Shown here one piece after another: positions 25,410 to 35,432 of a stretch of DNA of 64,000 nucleotides (the stretch's first letter is position 1; every line of letters begins with the position of its first letter). The DNA is taken from positions 22,636 to 86,635 of the forward strand of contig DXCN01000050.1 in assembly GCA_019115985.1 (NCBI GenBank), written 5' to 3'. The translations under genes were made by a program, and so were the position numbers. Origin of the DNA: Candidatus Rothia avicola. GTDB lineage: Bacteria > Actinomycetota > Actinomycetes > Actinomycetales > Micrococcaceae. The notes under the pieces are model-generated. The model did not search any database, was not told the DNA's origin, and worked only from the letters and a program-made list of their open reading frames with translations.

Positions 25410-26591
25410 ATGACCGAAACCACCAGCGTCACCCTGGAAATCTCCAGCGCCCGCCCCGAACCCGGCCAAATCATCCTCAAAGCCCCCCGCCGCGGCAAAC
25501 CCCCACGCCACATCGCAGACTTCGACATGGCCGGCCGCCGCGCCTTCCTCGAAGAACTCGGCTACAAGCCCTTCCGCGCAGCCCAGCTCTCCAAGCACTA
25601 CTTCGAACGCCTCGTCAACGACTCGGCCCAGATGACCGACCTGCCCGCAGCAGAACGCGAAAGAATGGTCGCCGACGCCATGCCCCAGCTGCTCACCACC
25701 GTCCGCACCCTCGAAGCCGACGGCGGCGACACCCTCAAAGTCGTCCACCGCCTCTTCGACGGAGCCCTCGTCGAATCCGTCATCATGCGCTACGACAACC
25801 GTGTCACCATGTGCATCTCCTCCCAGGCAGGCTGCGGCATGAACTGCCCCTTCTGCGCCACCGGCCAGCAGGGACTCACCCGCAACCTCTCCACCGCCGA
25901 AATCGTCGAACAGGTCATCGCAGGCGCCCGCTACCTCAAAGACATGAAAGGCCTCGAACAGGCCGAAGGCGGCTCCGAAGACACCCGCCCCCTGCGCGTC
26001 TCCAACATCGTCTTCATGGGCATGGGTGAAGCCCTCGCCAACTACAAAGCCACCATGGGAGCCGTACACCGACTCATCGACCCCGCCCCCGAAGGACTCG
26101 GCATCTCTGCCCGCGGTATCACCATGTCCACCGTCGGCCTCGTCCCCGGCATCCGCAAATTCGAACTAGAAAAACTCCCCATCACCCTAGCCCTCTCCCT
26201 CCACGCCCCCGACGACGAACTGCGCGACGAACTCATCCCCATCAACCAGCGCTGGAAAGTCGATGAAACCCTCGACGCCGCCTACGACTACTACCGCACC
26301 ACCGGCCGCCGTATTTCCATCGAATACGCCCTCATCCGCGACATCAACGACCAGGGCTGGCGCGCCGACCTGCTCGGCAAAAAACTCGCCTCCCGCGGCC
26401 GCGGCTGGGTCCACGTGAACCCCATCCCGCTCAACCCCACTCCCGGCTCCAAATGGACAGCCTCCCGCAAGGGCGTCGAACAAAACTTCGTCGAACGCCT
26501 GCGCGCCCACGGCATCCCCACCACCGTACGCGATACGCGCGGAAGTGACATTGACGGTGCCTGCGGCCAGCTGGCAGCCAAGGAAGACTAA
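25410..26591 (+). CDS. rlmN: 23S rRNA (adenine2503-C2)/tRNA A37 methyltransferase, radical SAM
   Basis: The 393-residue enzyme carries the radical-SAM cluster Cys142-x3-Cys146-x2-Cys149. The two mechanistic cysteines are present: Cys135 (seven residues before the cluster, as in E. coli) and Cys385 in DGACGQLA. It methylates A2503 of 23S rRNA at the peptidyl-transferase exit. ATG 25410 is chosen because the longer frame overlaps map and adds Arg/Pro-rich nonsense. Its place between map and infA is unusual. Confidence 0.96.
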   Translation: MTETTSVTLEISSARPEPGQIILKAPRRGKPPRHIADFDMAGRRAFLEELGYKPFRAAQLSKHYFERLVNDSAQMTDLPAAERERMVADAMPQLLTTVRTLEADGGDTLKVVHRLFDGALVESVIMRYDNRVTMCISSQAGCGMNCPFCATGQQGLTRNLSTAEIVEQVIAGARYLKDMKGLEQAEGGSEDTRPLRVSNIVFMGMGEALANYKATMGAVHRLIDPAPEGLGISARGITMSTVGLVPGIRKFELEKLPITLALSLHAPDDELRDELIPINQRWKVDETLDAAYDYYRTTGRRISIEYALIRDINDQGWRADLLGKKLASRGRGWVHVNPIPLNPTPGSKWTASRKGVEQNFVERLRAHGIPTTVRDTRGSDIDGACGQLAAKED

Positions 26592-26617
26592 GGCCTGGCC
26601 TTCTGCCCCTGCGCTTA

Positions 26618-26682
26618 AGCCCCGGACCTTAATGTGAAGCTCGCTATGTTTTGCGAAAACCATTAACATTCCGGGGCTTTTG
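26618..26682 (+). terminator. Long hairpin after rlmN
   Basis: Arms at 26618-26626 and 26670-26678 pair perfectly, and an inner TTAATG (26629-26634) pairs with CATTAA (26661-26666). TTTT follows. The right arm lies inside the spacer of the predicted infA promoter. Confidence 0.65.
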
Positions 26683-26691
26683 CCGTATATT
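26663..26691 (+). promoter_or_regulatory. Predicted infA-rpmJ-rpsM operon promoter
   Basis: TTAACA at 26663-26668 and TATATT at 26686-26691 are separated by exactly 17 bases, one of the best matches to a housekeeping promoter in the window. It gives a leader of roughly 130 bases before infA. Confidence 0.6.
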
Positions 26692-26829
26692 AGTTTGTTG
26701 GTTGTCTGTGCCATGCGTTTAGTGCGCAAGCGGAGCGGTACCCAAACCCGGGAGAACGCACCGAAGACAGAAAAAACACTACCAAGAGCCCCCAAGACAC
26801 CTTGGGAGCACGAAAGTAAAGCGGAGGAT

Positions 26830-27051
26830 ATGGCCAAGAAAGACGGCGTCATCGAGATTGAAGGTACCGTGGTCGAAGCACTGCCCAACGCATCATTCCG
26901 CGTTGAGTTGGACAACGGACACAAAGTACTTGCACACATCTCAGGCAAGATGCGTCAGCACTACATTCGAATCCTGCCTGAGGACCGAGTAGTAGTCGAG
27001 CTCAGCCCCTACGACCTCTCACGCGGTCGTATCGTCTACCGCTACAAGTAA
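26830..27051 (+). CDS. infA: Translation initiation factor IF-1
   Basis: The 73-residue OB-fold protein starts [20 protein letters not shown] and ends [12 protein letters not shown], the standard IF-1 sequence. GGAGG lies just upstream of ATG 26830, so the longer in-frame start at 26680 is rejected. IF-1 occupies the ribosomal A site during initiation. Confidence 0.98.
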   Translation: MAKKDGVIEIEGTVVEALPNASFRVELDNGHKVLAHISGKMRQHYIRILPEDRVVVELSPYDLSRGRIVYRYK

Positions 27052-27194
27052 ACACGAGCACCAAACGTCGCTAAGCAGCGGCGTTTACGCCGTGTAAAAG
27101 GGGTAAACAGTTCTCCCACCGGCTAGCCGGACACAGAACCTCTTACCCCGCCCGTCCAAAAGCATTAGCTGAAACATCAACGCAAAGGAATGCG

Positions 27195-27308
27195 ATGAAG
27201 GTCAAGCCGAGCGTTAAGCCGATCTGCGACAAGTGCAAAGTGATCCGCCGTCACGGTGTGGTCATGGTGATCTGCGAAAACCCGCGCCACAAGCAGCGTC
27301 AGGGCTAA
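27195..27308 (+). CDS. rpmJ: 50S ribosomal protein L36, zinc-binding form
   Basis: This 37-residue protein reads [19 protein letters not shown] and onward to NPRHKQRQG. It retains the full C+ zinc set: Cys11, Cys14, Cys27 and His32. AAAGGA at 27184-27189 precedes ATG 27195. Its presence between infA and rpsM matches the usual order. Confidence 0.97.
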   Translation: MKVKPSVKPICDKCKVIRRHGVVMVICENPRHKQRQG

Positions 27309-27468
27309 TCACTAGCCAACGCTGACAAGACCACCCCACCAGGTGGCACAACAGAAAATGGCACCGCTCCTGCCCACAAAAGCAGGATACCTCCGGGCAC
27401 AGAGGCCGGGGACCGGGACAACCGGGCAGTGATGTCACAGACCTCTGCGAAAACAAGGAGAACGCCCC
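27309..27468 (+). other. Structured leader between rpmJ and rpsM
   Basis: The 160 bases hold no gene but several pairing elements: TCCTGC/GCAGGA at 27368-27373 and 27382-27387, and CAGAGG/CCTCTG at 27400-27405 and 27442-27447. A ribosomal-protein autoregulatory leader or a processing site is possible. Confidence 0.35.
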
Positions 27469-27837
27469 ATGGCACGTCTCGCTGGAGTCGATATTCCCCG
27501 CGAAAAGCGCGTGGAAATTGCTCTTACTTACATCTACGGCGTGGGCAAGACCCGTGCAAAAGAAGCGCTTGCTGCAACCGGTGTTGACCCCAACACCCGC
27601 GTCAAAGACCTTGACGATACCCAGCTCGTAGCACTTCGTGACTTCATCGAAGGCAACTACAAGGTTGAAGGTGACCTTCGCCGCGAGGTTGCTGCCGACA
27701 TCCGCCGCAAGGTAGAAATCGGTAGCTACCAGGGCCTGCGTCACCGCCGTGGCCTTCCCGTACACGGCCAGCGCACCAAGACCAACGCACGTACCCGCAA
27801 GGGCCCAAAGCGTACCGTCGCAGGTAAGAAGAAGTAA
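27469..27837 (+). CDS. rpsM: 30S ribosomal protein S13
   Basis: The 122-residue protein begins [21 protein letters not shown] and has the [21 protein letters not shown]-terminal block of S13. It contacts the 50S subunit from the 30S head. Shine-Dalgarno AAGGAGA precedes the ATG. Confidence 0.98.
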   Translation: MARLAGVDIPREKRVEIALTYIYGVGKTRAKEALAATGVDPNTRVKDLDDTQLVALRDFIEGNYKVEGDLRREVAADIRRKVEIGSYQGLRHRRGLPVHGQRTKTNARTRKGPKRTVAGKKK

Positions 27838-27908
27838 ACAGTGTTGCCTCAGTCTTGCACATCGCGTAAGACCAACACTTCAACCAAAACTTTGTAGGAG
27901 AATCAAAA

Positions 27909-28313
27909 ATGCCTCCCAAGACTCGCGCAGCGGCCAAGCGTACCGGCCGCCGCAAGGTTTCCAAGAACATTGTTGCCGGTCAGGCACACATCAAGTCAAC
28001 CTTCAACAACACCATCGTTTCAATCACTGATCCCTCTGGTGCTGTTATTTCCTGGTCATCCGCCGGCGAAATGGGCTTCAAGGGTTCACGTAAGTCAACC
28101 CCCTACGCAGCTCAGATGGCCGCTGAGACCGCTGCAAAGCGCGCTCAGGAACACGGTGTCCGCAAGGTAGACGTTTTCGTCAAGGGCCCCGGCCCCGGTC
28201 GCGAAACCGCTATCCGCTCACTCCAGGCTACCGGCCTCGAAGTTGGCTCCATCCAGGACGTCACCCCCGTTGCCCACAACGGCTGCCGTCCTCCGAAGCG
28301 CCGCCACGTCTAA
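27909..28313 (+). CDS. rpsK: 30S ribosomal protein S11
   Basis: The 134-residue protein has [16 protein letters not shown], the [15 protein letters not shown] motif and the Pro/Arg end [10 protein letters not shown]. It lines the mRNA channel platform. rpsD, which lies next in many bacteria, is missing between rpsK and rpoA. Confidence 0.98.
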   Translation: MPPKTRAAAKRTGRRKVSKNIVAGQAHIKSTFNNTIVSITDPSGAVISWSSAGEMGFKGSRKSTPYAAQMAAETAAKRAQEHGVRKVDVFVKGPGPGRETAIRSLQATGLEVGSIQDVTPVAHNGCRPPKRRHV

Positions 28314-28463
28314 GCCCCACCGGCTAGACGCGTCCCGAACATCGGGCGACCCGCAACCCACCCACCGGCTGCAGGTCAATGAACAGACTGCTTCGTCTGC
28401 TTCCTCACTCGTTTTTCCCAACCTGTGAGCTCATATAGCGGATGCTCACCGAAAGGAAACATA

Positions 28464-29459
28464 GTGCTCATTGCACAGCGCCCCATCCTGCGTGAAGAAC
28501 ACGTATCGGAAAACCGTTCACGCTTCACCATCGAGCCCCTCGAACCCGGCTTCGGCTACACCCTGGGTAACTCCCTCCGCCGCACCCTTCTCTCATCCAT
28601 CCCCGGTGCCGCTGTAACCAGCATCCGCATCGACGGCGTGCTGCACGAATTCAGCACTGTAGAAGGTGTGACCGAGGACGTCACCGAGATCATCTTGAAC
28701 ATCAAGAAGCTCTCCATCTCATCAGAGAACGACGAACCCGTCATCGCCTACCTGCGCAAGCAGGGCGAAGGTGAACTCACCGCAGGCGACATCGAGGTGC
28801 CCGCAGGCGTCGAGATCCACAACCCGGACCTCCACATCGCAACCCTCAACAACCGCGCAAACTTCAACGCAGAACTGACCATCGAACGCGGCCGCGGCTA
28901 CGTCTCGGCAGCACAGAACAAGTCAGGTGACGCAGAAATCGGCCGCATTCCGGTCGACTCCATCTACTCACCCGTCCTCAAGGTCACCTTCCGCGTCAGC
29001 GCAACCCGTGTTGAGCAGCGCACCGACTTCGACTCCCTCACCCTGGACGTCGAAACCAAGGAAGCAATTGCTCCTCGCGACGCAGTCGCATCAGCAGGCA
29101 ACACCCTCGTTGAGCTCTTCGGCCTCGCCCGCGAACTCAACACCGCTGCTGAAGGTATCGAAGTTGGCCCGTCACCCGCTGACGAGTCAATGGCCGCAGA
29201 CCTGGCTCTGCCCATCGAAGAGCTGGACATGACCGTCCGCTCCTACAACTGCCTCAAGCGCGAAGGCATCCACACCGTGGGTGAACTCGTGACCCGCAGC
29301 GAAGCAGACCTCATGGACATCCGCAACTTCGGTGCCAAGTCCATCGACGAAGTCAAGGCAAAGCTCACCGAGCTCGGCCTGTCCCTCAAGGACTCACCCG
29401 CCGGAATGGACCTCTCAGCCCGCCTGCAGGACGACGACAGCTACGGCAGCGACTACTAA
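28464..29459 (+). CDS. rpoA: RNA polymerase alpha subunit
   Basis: The 331-residue protein starts at GTG 28464, six bases after GAAAGGA; the longer frame from 28425 adds residues absent from the family. The N-terminal dimerisation domain shows [20 protein letters not shown]. The C-terminal domain shows [12 protein letters not shown] and [15 protein letters not shown], which bind UP elements and activators. Confidence 0.98.
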   Translation: MLIAQRPILREEHVSENRSRFTIEPLEPGFGYTLGNSLRRTLLSSIPGAAVTSIRIDGVLHEFSTVEGVTEDVTEIILNIKKLSISSENDEPVIAYLRKQGEGELTAGDIEVPAGVEIHNPDLHIATLNNRANFNAELTIERGRGYVSAAQNKSGDAEIGRIPVDSIYSPVLKVTFRVSATRVEQRTDFDSLTLDVETKEAIAPRDAVASAGNTLVELFGLARELNTAAEGIEVGPSPADESMAADLALPIEELDMTVRSYNCLKREGIHTVGELVTRSEADLMDIRNFGAKSIDEVKAKLTELGLSLKDSPAGMDLSARLQDDDSYGSDY

Positions 29460-29557
29460 GACACCGGCAGTCAACGCTTCCACGCGTTACACCAGTCAAA
29501 CATCTTTGGTTCCCCTGCCGTGAGGCAGTAAGGAACGGCAAACCAGGAGAATAAATT

Positions 29558-30238
29558 ATGCCTACTCCCACTAAGGGTCCCCGCCTCGGCGGATCACCGA
29601 CCCACGAGCGCATCATGCTGAACAACCTGTCTCAGCAGCTCTTCGAGCACAAGCGCATCACCACCACCGTTACCAAGGCAAAGCGTCTGCGCCCCGTCGC
29701 AGAGCGTCTGATCACCTTCGCAAAGAAGGGCGACCTCAACGCACGCCGCCGCGTCCTGCGTTCCATCGGTAACAAGAGCGTAGTCCACGAGCTCTTCACC
29801 GTCATTGCCCCCGCAATGGCAGAGCGCCCCGGCGGCTACACCCGCATCACCAAGATCGGTAACCGCAAGGGCGACAACGCCCCCATGGCAGTTATCGAAC
29901 TGGTCATGGAGCCCGTTGCAACCGCAGCAGCTGTTTCTGAAGCTACCAAGGTAGCAGAGGCCGCAGCACCCGCAGCAGAAGAGACCAAGGCAGCAGCACC
30001 CGCAGCAGCTGAGCCCTCAGACCTGCCCGCAGGCGCACACGCAGCAACCGAGAACGGCGAAGCTCCCGAGGGCTTCGAAATCAAGGGCAACGCTGACTCC
30101 ATGAAGTACCACGTACCCGGCTCACGCTGGTACGCAAACACCCAGGCTGAAATCTGGTTCGACACCAAGGAATCAGCTGAAGCAGCAGGTTACGCACCTG
30201 CCGGTGGTGCAGCAGCACAGACCATCTCCGAAGACTAA
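29558..30238 (+). CDS. rplQ: 50S ribosomal protein L17 with C-terminal extension domain
   Basis: Residues 1-120 are canonical L17 ([18 protein letters not shown] to AVIELVMEP). Residues 121-172 form an Ala/Glu/Pro linker. Residues 173-214 form a small module with the pattern [21 protein letters not shown] and ESAEAAGY. That pattern resembles the short 'sunset'-type domain seen at the ends of some nucleases and secreted proteins (comparison from memory). Typical L17 is 120-200 residues, so 226 is long. The base composition of the extension matches the rest of the gene. Confidence 0.96.
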   Translation: MPTPTKGPRLGGSPTHERIMLNNLSQQLFEHKRITTTVTKAKRLRPVAERLITFAKKGDLNARRRVLRSIGNKSVVHELFTVIAPAMAERPGGYTRITKIGNRKGDNAPMAVIELVMEPVATAAAVSEATKVAEAAAPAAEETKAAAPAAAEPSDLPAGAHAATENGEAPEGFEIKGNADSMKYHVPGSRWYANTQAEIWFDTKESAEAAGYAPAGGAAAQTISED

Positions 30239-30257
30239 TTCTTAGTCACCGGTAGAT

Positions 30258-30304
30258 AAAAGGCGGCTCTTCCCCTCACACGGGGGAGGGCCGCCTTTGT
30301 TTGT
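30258..30304 (+). terminator. Terminator of the rpoA-rplQ operon
   Basis: A long GC stem (about 30258-30274 with 30282-30297) is followed by TGTTTG. It lies before truA. Confidence 0.87.
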
Positions 30305-30351
30305 AGCGGGTAAAGTGGAGTGAGCCTGTACCCCGCCTTCTAAGGAGAGCC

Positions 30352-31281
30352 GTGACCGAAACCCCCGAGCCGCTATACGAGCCCCGCGTACGCGTGCGTC
30401 TTGATTTTGCCTACGACGGTGGCCCCTTCGCAGGTTGGGCCAAGCAACCGGGGCTTATCACCGTCCAGGGAGTCCTCGAAGAAGCCCTGGCCCTTATCTT
30501 CCGCCGCCCCGTCTATACCACGGTAGCCGGACGGACCGACGCCGGCGTTCATGCCCTACACCAGGTGGTGCACTTTGATGTTGCCAAGGACGCCTGGGAG
30601 CGGCTACCCGGGCGCAGCCAGGAGGCACCGGCGTCCGCCCTCCGTCGCAAATTGCGCGGGGCACTGAGCAGAGCTCTGGCAGATGCTGAGTCAGCGCTGG
30701 GGATCCCGAGTCGTCTACAGGGCTATATGCAGCGGGCGATTACGGTCAGTAACTGCCAGGAAGTCCCGGTTGATTTCGATGCCCGCTTCTCGGCCCTGGA
30801 GCGCTCCTACCGCTACCTGCTTGAAGACGGGCAAGAAGAGAAGGGCAGCAGTCCGCTGAACCGGCAGATTGCCTGGCACATCAACCCCGTACTCGATATA
30901 GATTTGATGAACCGTGCTGCCCAGAACCTCTTGGGCCTCAACGACTTCCTCTCCTTCTGCAAGCCCCGCGAAGGCTCCACCACGATTCGCGAGTTGCGCG
31001 AACTTCGGTTTGAGCGGCGGGCGGACGGTCTCATTGAAGCAAGCATCAGAGCAGATGCCTTCTGCCACAATATGGTGCGCACCCTCATCGCCTCGCTGGT
31101 CATGGTGGGGGAGGGGAAGAAGGACGAAGCCTGGCTAATCTCCCGTATCGAAGCCCCTGTGCGAGACTCCCAGGTGCGTCTAGCTGCCCCGCGCGGCCTG
31201 GCCCTAGCCTCCATCACCTACCCCGAGGCGTCCGGCTACGCAGCCCAAAGCGAGAAAGCCAAAAACCTGCGAACCCTCTAA
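30352..31281 (+). CDS. truA: tRNA pseudouridine(38-40) synthase
   Basis: The 309-residue enzyme isomerises uridines 38-40 of the anticodon stem. The catalytic aspartate is in GRTDAGVHALHQV near residue 62. The N-terminal DFAYDGGPFAGWAKQPG and FCHNMVRTLIA blocks are typical. It starts at GTG 30352 with AAGGAG at 30342-30347. An insertion of about 30 residues rich in charged amino acids (ERLPGRSQEAPASALRRK) lengthens it over E. coli TruA. Confidence 0.96.
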   Translation: MTETPEPLYEPRVRVRLDFAYDGGPFAGWAKQPGLITVQGVLEEALALIFRRPVYTTVAGRTDAGVHALHQVVHFDVAKDAWERLPGRSQEAPASALRRKLRGALSRALADAESALGIPSRLQGYMQRAITVSNCQEVPVDFDARFSALERSYRYLLEDGQEEKGSSPLNRQIAWHINPVLDIDLMNRAAQNLLGLNDFLSFCKPREGSTTIRELRELRFERRADGLIEASIRADAFCHNMVRTLIASLVMVGEGKKDEAWLISRIEAPVRDSQVRLAAPRGLALASITYPEASGYAAQSEKAKNLRTL

Positions 31282-31299
31282 ATCACAAGCCTGTGATTT
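31280..31299 (+). terminator. Small hairpin at the end of truA
   Basis: An eight-base stem AAATCACA/TGTGATTT with an AGCC loop overlaps the stop codon. No strong T tract follows, so it may be only a weak terminator. Confidence 0.4.
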
Positions 31300-31571
31300 A
31301 AACGTGAGGTCGGTCAAAACCCCCTCTTTAAAGGGCTAAGCCCTGGATTAAGAGACTTAAACTCTGTATAGTTTCATATGTTGTGCGTATACCGCCCTCA
31401 TTTCGTACCCTGTTCTTCGGTCTAGTTGCAGGACAATAACGGGGAACAAGAGGTCTGAGGAAATCGGTAACGCAGATGCGTTTGGCCCTCACCCAAACCC
31501 TGCGAAAACGCACCTATGTAAACCAGCGCGATACCCAACTAGCGCTACAAGAAACGAGAAAAGGCGAAATT

Positions 31572-32015
31572 TTGCGCACTTACACTCCGAAGTCAGGCGA
31601 TAACAACCGCCAGTGGCACGTCATCGATGCCTCTGATGTTGTTCTCGGCCGTCTCGCAAGCCAGACCGCAATCCTGCTGCGCGGCAAGCACAAGCCCACC
31701 TTCGCACCCCACGTTGACATGGGTGACTCCGTCATCATCATCAACGCTGAAAAGGTTGCACTGACCGGTGCCAAGCTTGAGCAGAAGCGTGCCTACCGCC
31801 ACTCCGGTTACCCCGGTGGTCTGAAGTCAGTCAACTACGCCGAGCTGCTGGAAACCAACCCCGTTCGCGCCGTAGAAAAGGCTGTTAAGGGCATGCTCCC
31901 CAAGAACAAGCTGGCTGCCCAGCAGCTCAAGAACCTCAAGGTCTACGCAGGTTCCGAGCACCCTCACGCAGCTCAGCAGCCCAAGACCTACGAATTCACC
32001 CAGGTTGCCCAGTAA
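31572..32015 (+). CDS. rplM: 50S ribosomal protein L13 (TTG start)
   Basis: The conserved L13 N-terminus (M/L)[19 protein letters not shown] begins exactly at TTG 31572, with AAGG at 31561-31564 upstream. The product is 147 residues, the usual actinobacterial length. An in-frame ATG at 31476 would add 32 residues not found in L13. The signatures HVDMGD and YRHSGYPGG are present. It forms an operon with rpsI. Confidence 0.93.
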   Translation: MRTYTPKSGDNNRQWHVIDASDVVLGRLASQTAILLRGKHKPTFAPHVDMGDSVIIINAEKVALTGAKLEQKRAYRHSGYPGGLKSVNYAELLETNPVRAVEKAVKGMLPKNKLAAQQLKNLKVYAGSEHPHAAQQPKTYEFTQVAQ

Positions 32016-32050
32016 TTCGGGCCTACGAAAGAACTATTAAAGGAGACATC

Positions 32051-32539
32051 GTGGCTCAGAACGAAGAGTACACCACCGAAGAAGAGCTCACCAGCTACAC
32101 TTCCGAGTCCTCGGCACCCGTTGCTGAGAAGGCTGCCCGCCCCGCACTGACCGTTGGTGGTCAGGCGGTTGGCCGTCGCAAGGAAGCCGTTGCCCGCGTC
32201 CGCCTGGTACCCGGTACCGGCAAGTGGACCGTTAACGGTCGCGAGCTCGACAGCTACTTCCCCAACAAGCTGCACCAGCAGGAAGTAAACGACCCCTTCA
32301 AGCTACTTGAACTCGAAGGCGCCTACGACGTCTTCGCCCGCATCTCAGGTGGTGGCCCCTCCGGCCAGGCTGGCGCTCTGCGTCTTGGCGTTGCTCGTGC
32401 CCTGAACGAGATCGACGCTGAGAACAACCGCCCCGCCCTCAAGAAGGCAGGCTTCCTGACCCGCGACGCTCGCGTTATCGAGCGTAAGAAGGCTGGTCTT
32501 AAGAAGGCACGCAAGGCTTCACAGTTCTCAAAGCGCTAA
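32051..32539 (+). CDS. rpsI: 30S ribosomal protein S9
   Basis: The 162-residue protein starts at GTG 32051 after AAAGGAG. An acidic N-terminal extension of about 35 residues precedes the S9 core ([20 protein letters not shown]). The protein ends in the basic [11 protein letters not shown] tail that reaches the P-site tRNA. Confidence 0.98.
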   Translation: MAQNEEYTTEEELTSYTSESSAPVAEKAARPALTVGGQAVGRRKEAVARVRLVPGTGKWTVNGRELDSYFPNKLHQQEVNDPFKLLELEGAYDVFARISGGGPSGQAGALRLGVARALNEIDAENNRPALKKAGFLTRDARVIERKKAGLKKARKASQFSKR

Positions 32540-32576
32540 GCTACGACTGCTGGGCCTGCAGCTCAGGTTTATTATC

Positions 32577-32618
32577 AAATGCCCCATTTCTCTTTGCAGA
32601 AATGGGGCATTTGCCTTA
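32577..32618 (+). terminator. Terminator of the rplM-rpsI operon
   Basis: A 15-base perfect stem (32577-32591 with 32598-32612) with a six-base loop lies 38 bases after rpsI. Confidence 0.85.
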
Positions 32619-32712
32619 CCCGGCTTAGGGTCAAAAGACGTGTAACAGTGGGGTGTCTCACGTCTTGCATCTAGAATAGATGTGGAACATACGCACGAGA
32701 GAAAGGGTGCCC

Positions 32713-33798
32713 ATGGCATCTTCGAACACCACTCGCACCTCACGCTCCACCAAGGCCGCAGGCAAGGACGCCGCAGCCGAGCTAGAAACTCCCAGCACCG
32801 AAGCTACGGAGCAGGCTACCCCCGAACAGGCAACTGACTCCAAGAAAGAAGCAGTTAAAGCGGCTCTCACCAAGGAGACCCGCCGCGTATCGGTCGTAGA
32901 GGACTACAGCGCAGAGCTCGACGAAATTTCATCTCTGACCAAGAAACTCAGCGGTGACGGCGAGAAATCGGATGCCTGGAAGGCCGGCTACCCCTACGAC
33001 AAGAAGCTTTCCCGCAAGGAATACGAGAAGGAAAAGCGAGCCCTACAGATTGAGCTCCTCAAACTCCAGCTCTGGGTCAAGGAGACCGGCCAGAAGGTTC
33101 TAATTATTTTTGAGGGCCGAGATGCAGCGGGTAAGGGCGGCGCCATTAAGCGCTTTATGGAACACCTGAACCCCCGTGGTGCCCGCGTCGTTGCTCTGGA
33201 AAAGCCCACCGATGTTGAGCAGACCCAGTGGTATTTCCAGCGCTACATTCAGCACCTACCCTCAGGTGGCGAAATCGTGCTGATGGACCGCTCCTGGTAC
33301 AACCGAGCAGGTGTTGAGCGTGTTATGGGCTACTGCACCTCCCAGCAGTACTACGAATTCATGCGTGAGGTCCCCGAACTAGAGCGCATGCTGGTTAACT
33401 CCGGCGTCAAACTTATTAAGTTCTGGTTCTCCGTTACCCGTGCAGAACAGCTGGCCCGCTTCAATTCCCGCCGCACCGATCCCGTACGCCAGTGGAAGCT
33501 GTCACCCACCGACCTGGCTTCCCTGGATAAGTGGGACGATTACACGGCCGCTAAAGAGGCTATGTTCTTCTACACTGACACAGGCGACGCTCCCTGGACC
33601 GTTGTGAAGTCTAACGACAAGAAGCGCGCCCGCCTCGAAGCTATGCGCCATGTGCTCAACCAGTTCGACTACCCCGATAAGGATCACGCCCTTGTCGGTT
33701 CCACCGACCCGCTGATTGTGGGTAAGGGATCAGATGTTCTCGAGGACGATGTGCCCGAAAACCCTGAAGGTTTCCCCGTCTTACGCGAAGAAAAATAG
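32713..33798 (+). CDS. ppk2: Polyphosphate kinase 2
   Basis: The 361-residue protein starts at ATG 32713, after GAAAGGG; the ATG at 32680 is less well placed. A basic, Ala/Thr-rich N-terminal extension of about 70 residues precedes the PPK2 kinase domain, with Walker A FEGRDAAGKGGAIKRF, LID-like segment and Walker B MDRSWYNRAG. PPK2 enzymes transfer phosphate between polyphosphate and nucleotides. Which subclass this is (GDP, ADP or AMP acceptor) I cannot tell. It stands alone between terminators and glmM. Confidence 0.92.
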   Translation: MASSNTTRTSRSTKAAGKDAAAELETPSTEATEQATPEQATDSKKEAVKAALTKETRRVSVVEDYSAELDEISSLTKKLSGDGEKSDAWKAGYPYDKKLSRKEYEKEKRALQIELLKLQLWVKETGQKVLIIFEGRDAAGKGGAIKRFMEHLNPRGARVVALEKPTDVEQTQWYFQRYIQHLPSGGEIVLMDRSWYNRAGVERVMGYCTSQQYYEFMREVPELERMLVNSGVKLIKFWFSVTRAEQLARFNSRRTDPVRQWKLSPTDLASLDKWDDYTAAKEAMFFYTDTGDAPWTVVKSNDKKRARLEAMRHVLNQFDYPDKDHALVGSTDPLIVGKGSDVLEDDVPENPEGFPVLREEK

Positions 33799-33823
33799 AA
33801 CTGAGCGCGTAAAATAATCAGTA

Positions 33824-35179
33824 ATGTCTAGATTATTCGGAACCGACGGTGTTCGCGGCCTCGCTAACGAAGTGATTACTCCTGCTCTTGCTATGGAGCT
33901 TGCGCAGGCCGCGTCCATCGTCCTTGGGTTCAATACGGTTAAAGAAGGTGTCCGCCCCAAGGCTGTTATCGCCCATGACTCCCGTATCTCCGGTGAGTTC
34001 ATTGGCGCGGCGATGACTGCAGGCTTCGCAGCATCGGGGGTTGACGTGCTCGACGCGGGGATGGTGCCCACCCCCGCCGCGGCCTACCTGGTGGCAAGCA
34101 CAGAAGCCGACTTCGGCGTCATGATTTCTGCTTCCCACAACGCGGCTGAAGATAACGGCATTAAGTTCCTGGCTCGCGGCGGTAAGAAGCTGGATGATGC
34201 GATTGAGGACGCCATCGAGGCTCTCTACCGCTCCAAGGACTTCCGTTACCCCACCCACGGTGAGGTGGGGCGCGTCCGTCCGCTCACTGACGGTGAAGAC
34301 CGCTACGTCACCCACCTGGTCTCAACCATGCCCGAGCACCGCCGCCTCAGCGGGCTCAAGGTTGTACTGGACTGTGCTAACGGCGCCTCATCCGGGGTTT
34401 CTCCCGACGCCTTCCGCACCCTGGGCGCCAAGGTATTTGTGATCGGCGCTGAACCCGATGGCATTAACATCAATGACGGTGTGGGCTCAACCCACCCCGA
34501 GAAGCTTCAGGAAGCGGTCGTTCGCCACAGCGCTGACCTCGGCATTGCCCACGACGGTGACGCCGACCGCTGTATGGCTGTCGATGAGCAGGGCAACCTG
34601 GTCGACGGCGATCAGATTATGTCGATTCTGGCGCTGTCGATGAAGGAAGCAGGAACCCTCAAGGGCGACACCCTGGTTGCCACCGTCATGTCTTCACTGG
34701 GCCTGGAGATCTTCCTCAAGGAACACGGCATCAAGCTAGAGCGCACCGCTGTGGGCGACCGCTACGTGCTGGAATCCATGAACAAGAACGGCTTTAACCT
34801 GGGCGGTGAGCAGTCGGGCCACGTGATTATGTCGGACCATGCTACCACCGGTGACGGTGTGCTCACCGGCCTGCATCTGGCGGCTGAAATGGCTCGTACC
34901 GGTCTGCCCCTCTCTGAGCTGGCGAACCGTATGCAGGCAACCCCCCAGAAGCTGATTAACGTCAAGGGTGTTGACCGCGCTGGTGTAGCCGCTTGCGTGC
35001 CCCTGCAAGAAGCGATTAAGGACGCCGAGGCCCAGCTGGGCGATACCGGTCGAGTTCTGCTTCGCCCCTCGGGTACCGAACCCCTGGTGCGCGTCATGGT
35101 TGAAGCCGAAACCCAGGAGGTTGCAGATGCAACTGCCCAGGCTCTAGCCGACGTTGTGGCTCGTGAACTGGCTATCTAA
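33824..35179 (+). CDS. glmM: Phosphoglucosamine mutase
   Basis: The 451-residue alpha-D-phosphohexomutase makes glucosamine-1-phosphate for UDP-GlcNAc. The phosphoserine loop [12 protein letters not shown] has Ser104, the metal loop is DGDADRC, and the sugar-binding GEQSGH and phosphate-binding [12 protein letters not shown] motifs follow. It begins [12 protein letters not shown]. In other Micrococcales it also sits downstream of rplM-rpsI. The partner glmS is about 6 kb further on. Confidence 0.97.
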   Translation: MSRLFGTDGVRGLANEVITPALAMELAQAASIVLGFNTVKEGVRPKAVIAHDSRISGEFIGAAMTAGFAASGVDVLDAGMVPTPAAAYLVASTEADFGVMISASHNAAEDNGIKFLARGGKKLDDAIEDAIEALYRSKDFRYPTHGEVGRVRPLTDGEDRYVTHLVSTMPEHRRLSGLKVVLDCANGASSGVSPDAFRTLGAKVFVIGAEPDGININDGVGSTHPEKLQEAVVRHSADLGIAHDGDADRCMAVDEQGNLVDGDQIMSILALSMKEAGTLKGDTLVATVMSSLGLEIFLKEHGIKLERTAVGDRYVLESMNKNGFNLGGEQSGHVIMSDHATTGDGVLTGLHLAAEMARTGLPLSELANRMQATPQKLINVKGVDRAGVAACVPLQEAIKDAEAQLGDTGRVLLRPSGTEPLVRVMVEAETQEVADATAQALADVVARELAI

Positions 35180-35200
35180 GGTAGCCTCCTCTTAGCCTCT

Positions 35201-35246
35201 GCCGGGCCCTGTTCTCCCTCACCGGGGGAGCGGGGCTCGGCTTTTT
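35201..35246 (+). terminator. Terminator after glmM
   Basis: A long GC-rich hairpin starting GCCGGGCCC and ending GGGCTCGGC is followed by TTTTTG. Confidence 0.85.
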
Positions 35247-35351
35247 GTTGCCCCTAGCCTAAACTTGTCTAACAGGTGTGAGAAACTGGTCAATTTTTCC
35301 TGTAGGTAGCGGCCTGGCAGAGAGGTAGACTAAAGACACTCAGCTCTCTGA

Positions 35352-35369
35352 CCCGCCAGCGCTGGCGGG
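35352..35369. promoter_or_regulatory. 18-base perfect palindrome upstream of mtlA
   Basis: CCCGCCAGC meets its exact reverse complement, 64 bases before the mtlA start. It could be an operator for a mannitol regulator or an mRNA hairpin; no regulator gene is adjacent. Confidence 0.45.
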
Positions 35370-35432
35370 GAAAAAGAGGGCTTTTTATGTAGAACCACAC
35401 TCCTTGTGAAACACATTCCTAAGAAGGACTCT

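Noticed and set aside
25353..26069. Minus-strand open frame of 238 codons
   Set aside because: Antisense to map and rlmN, with Gly/Ala/Val-biased composition typical of shadows in GC-rich codon use.
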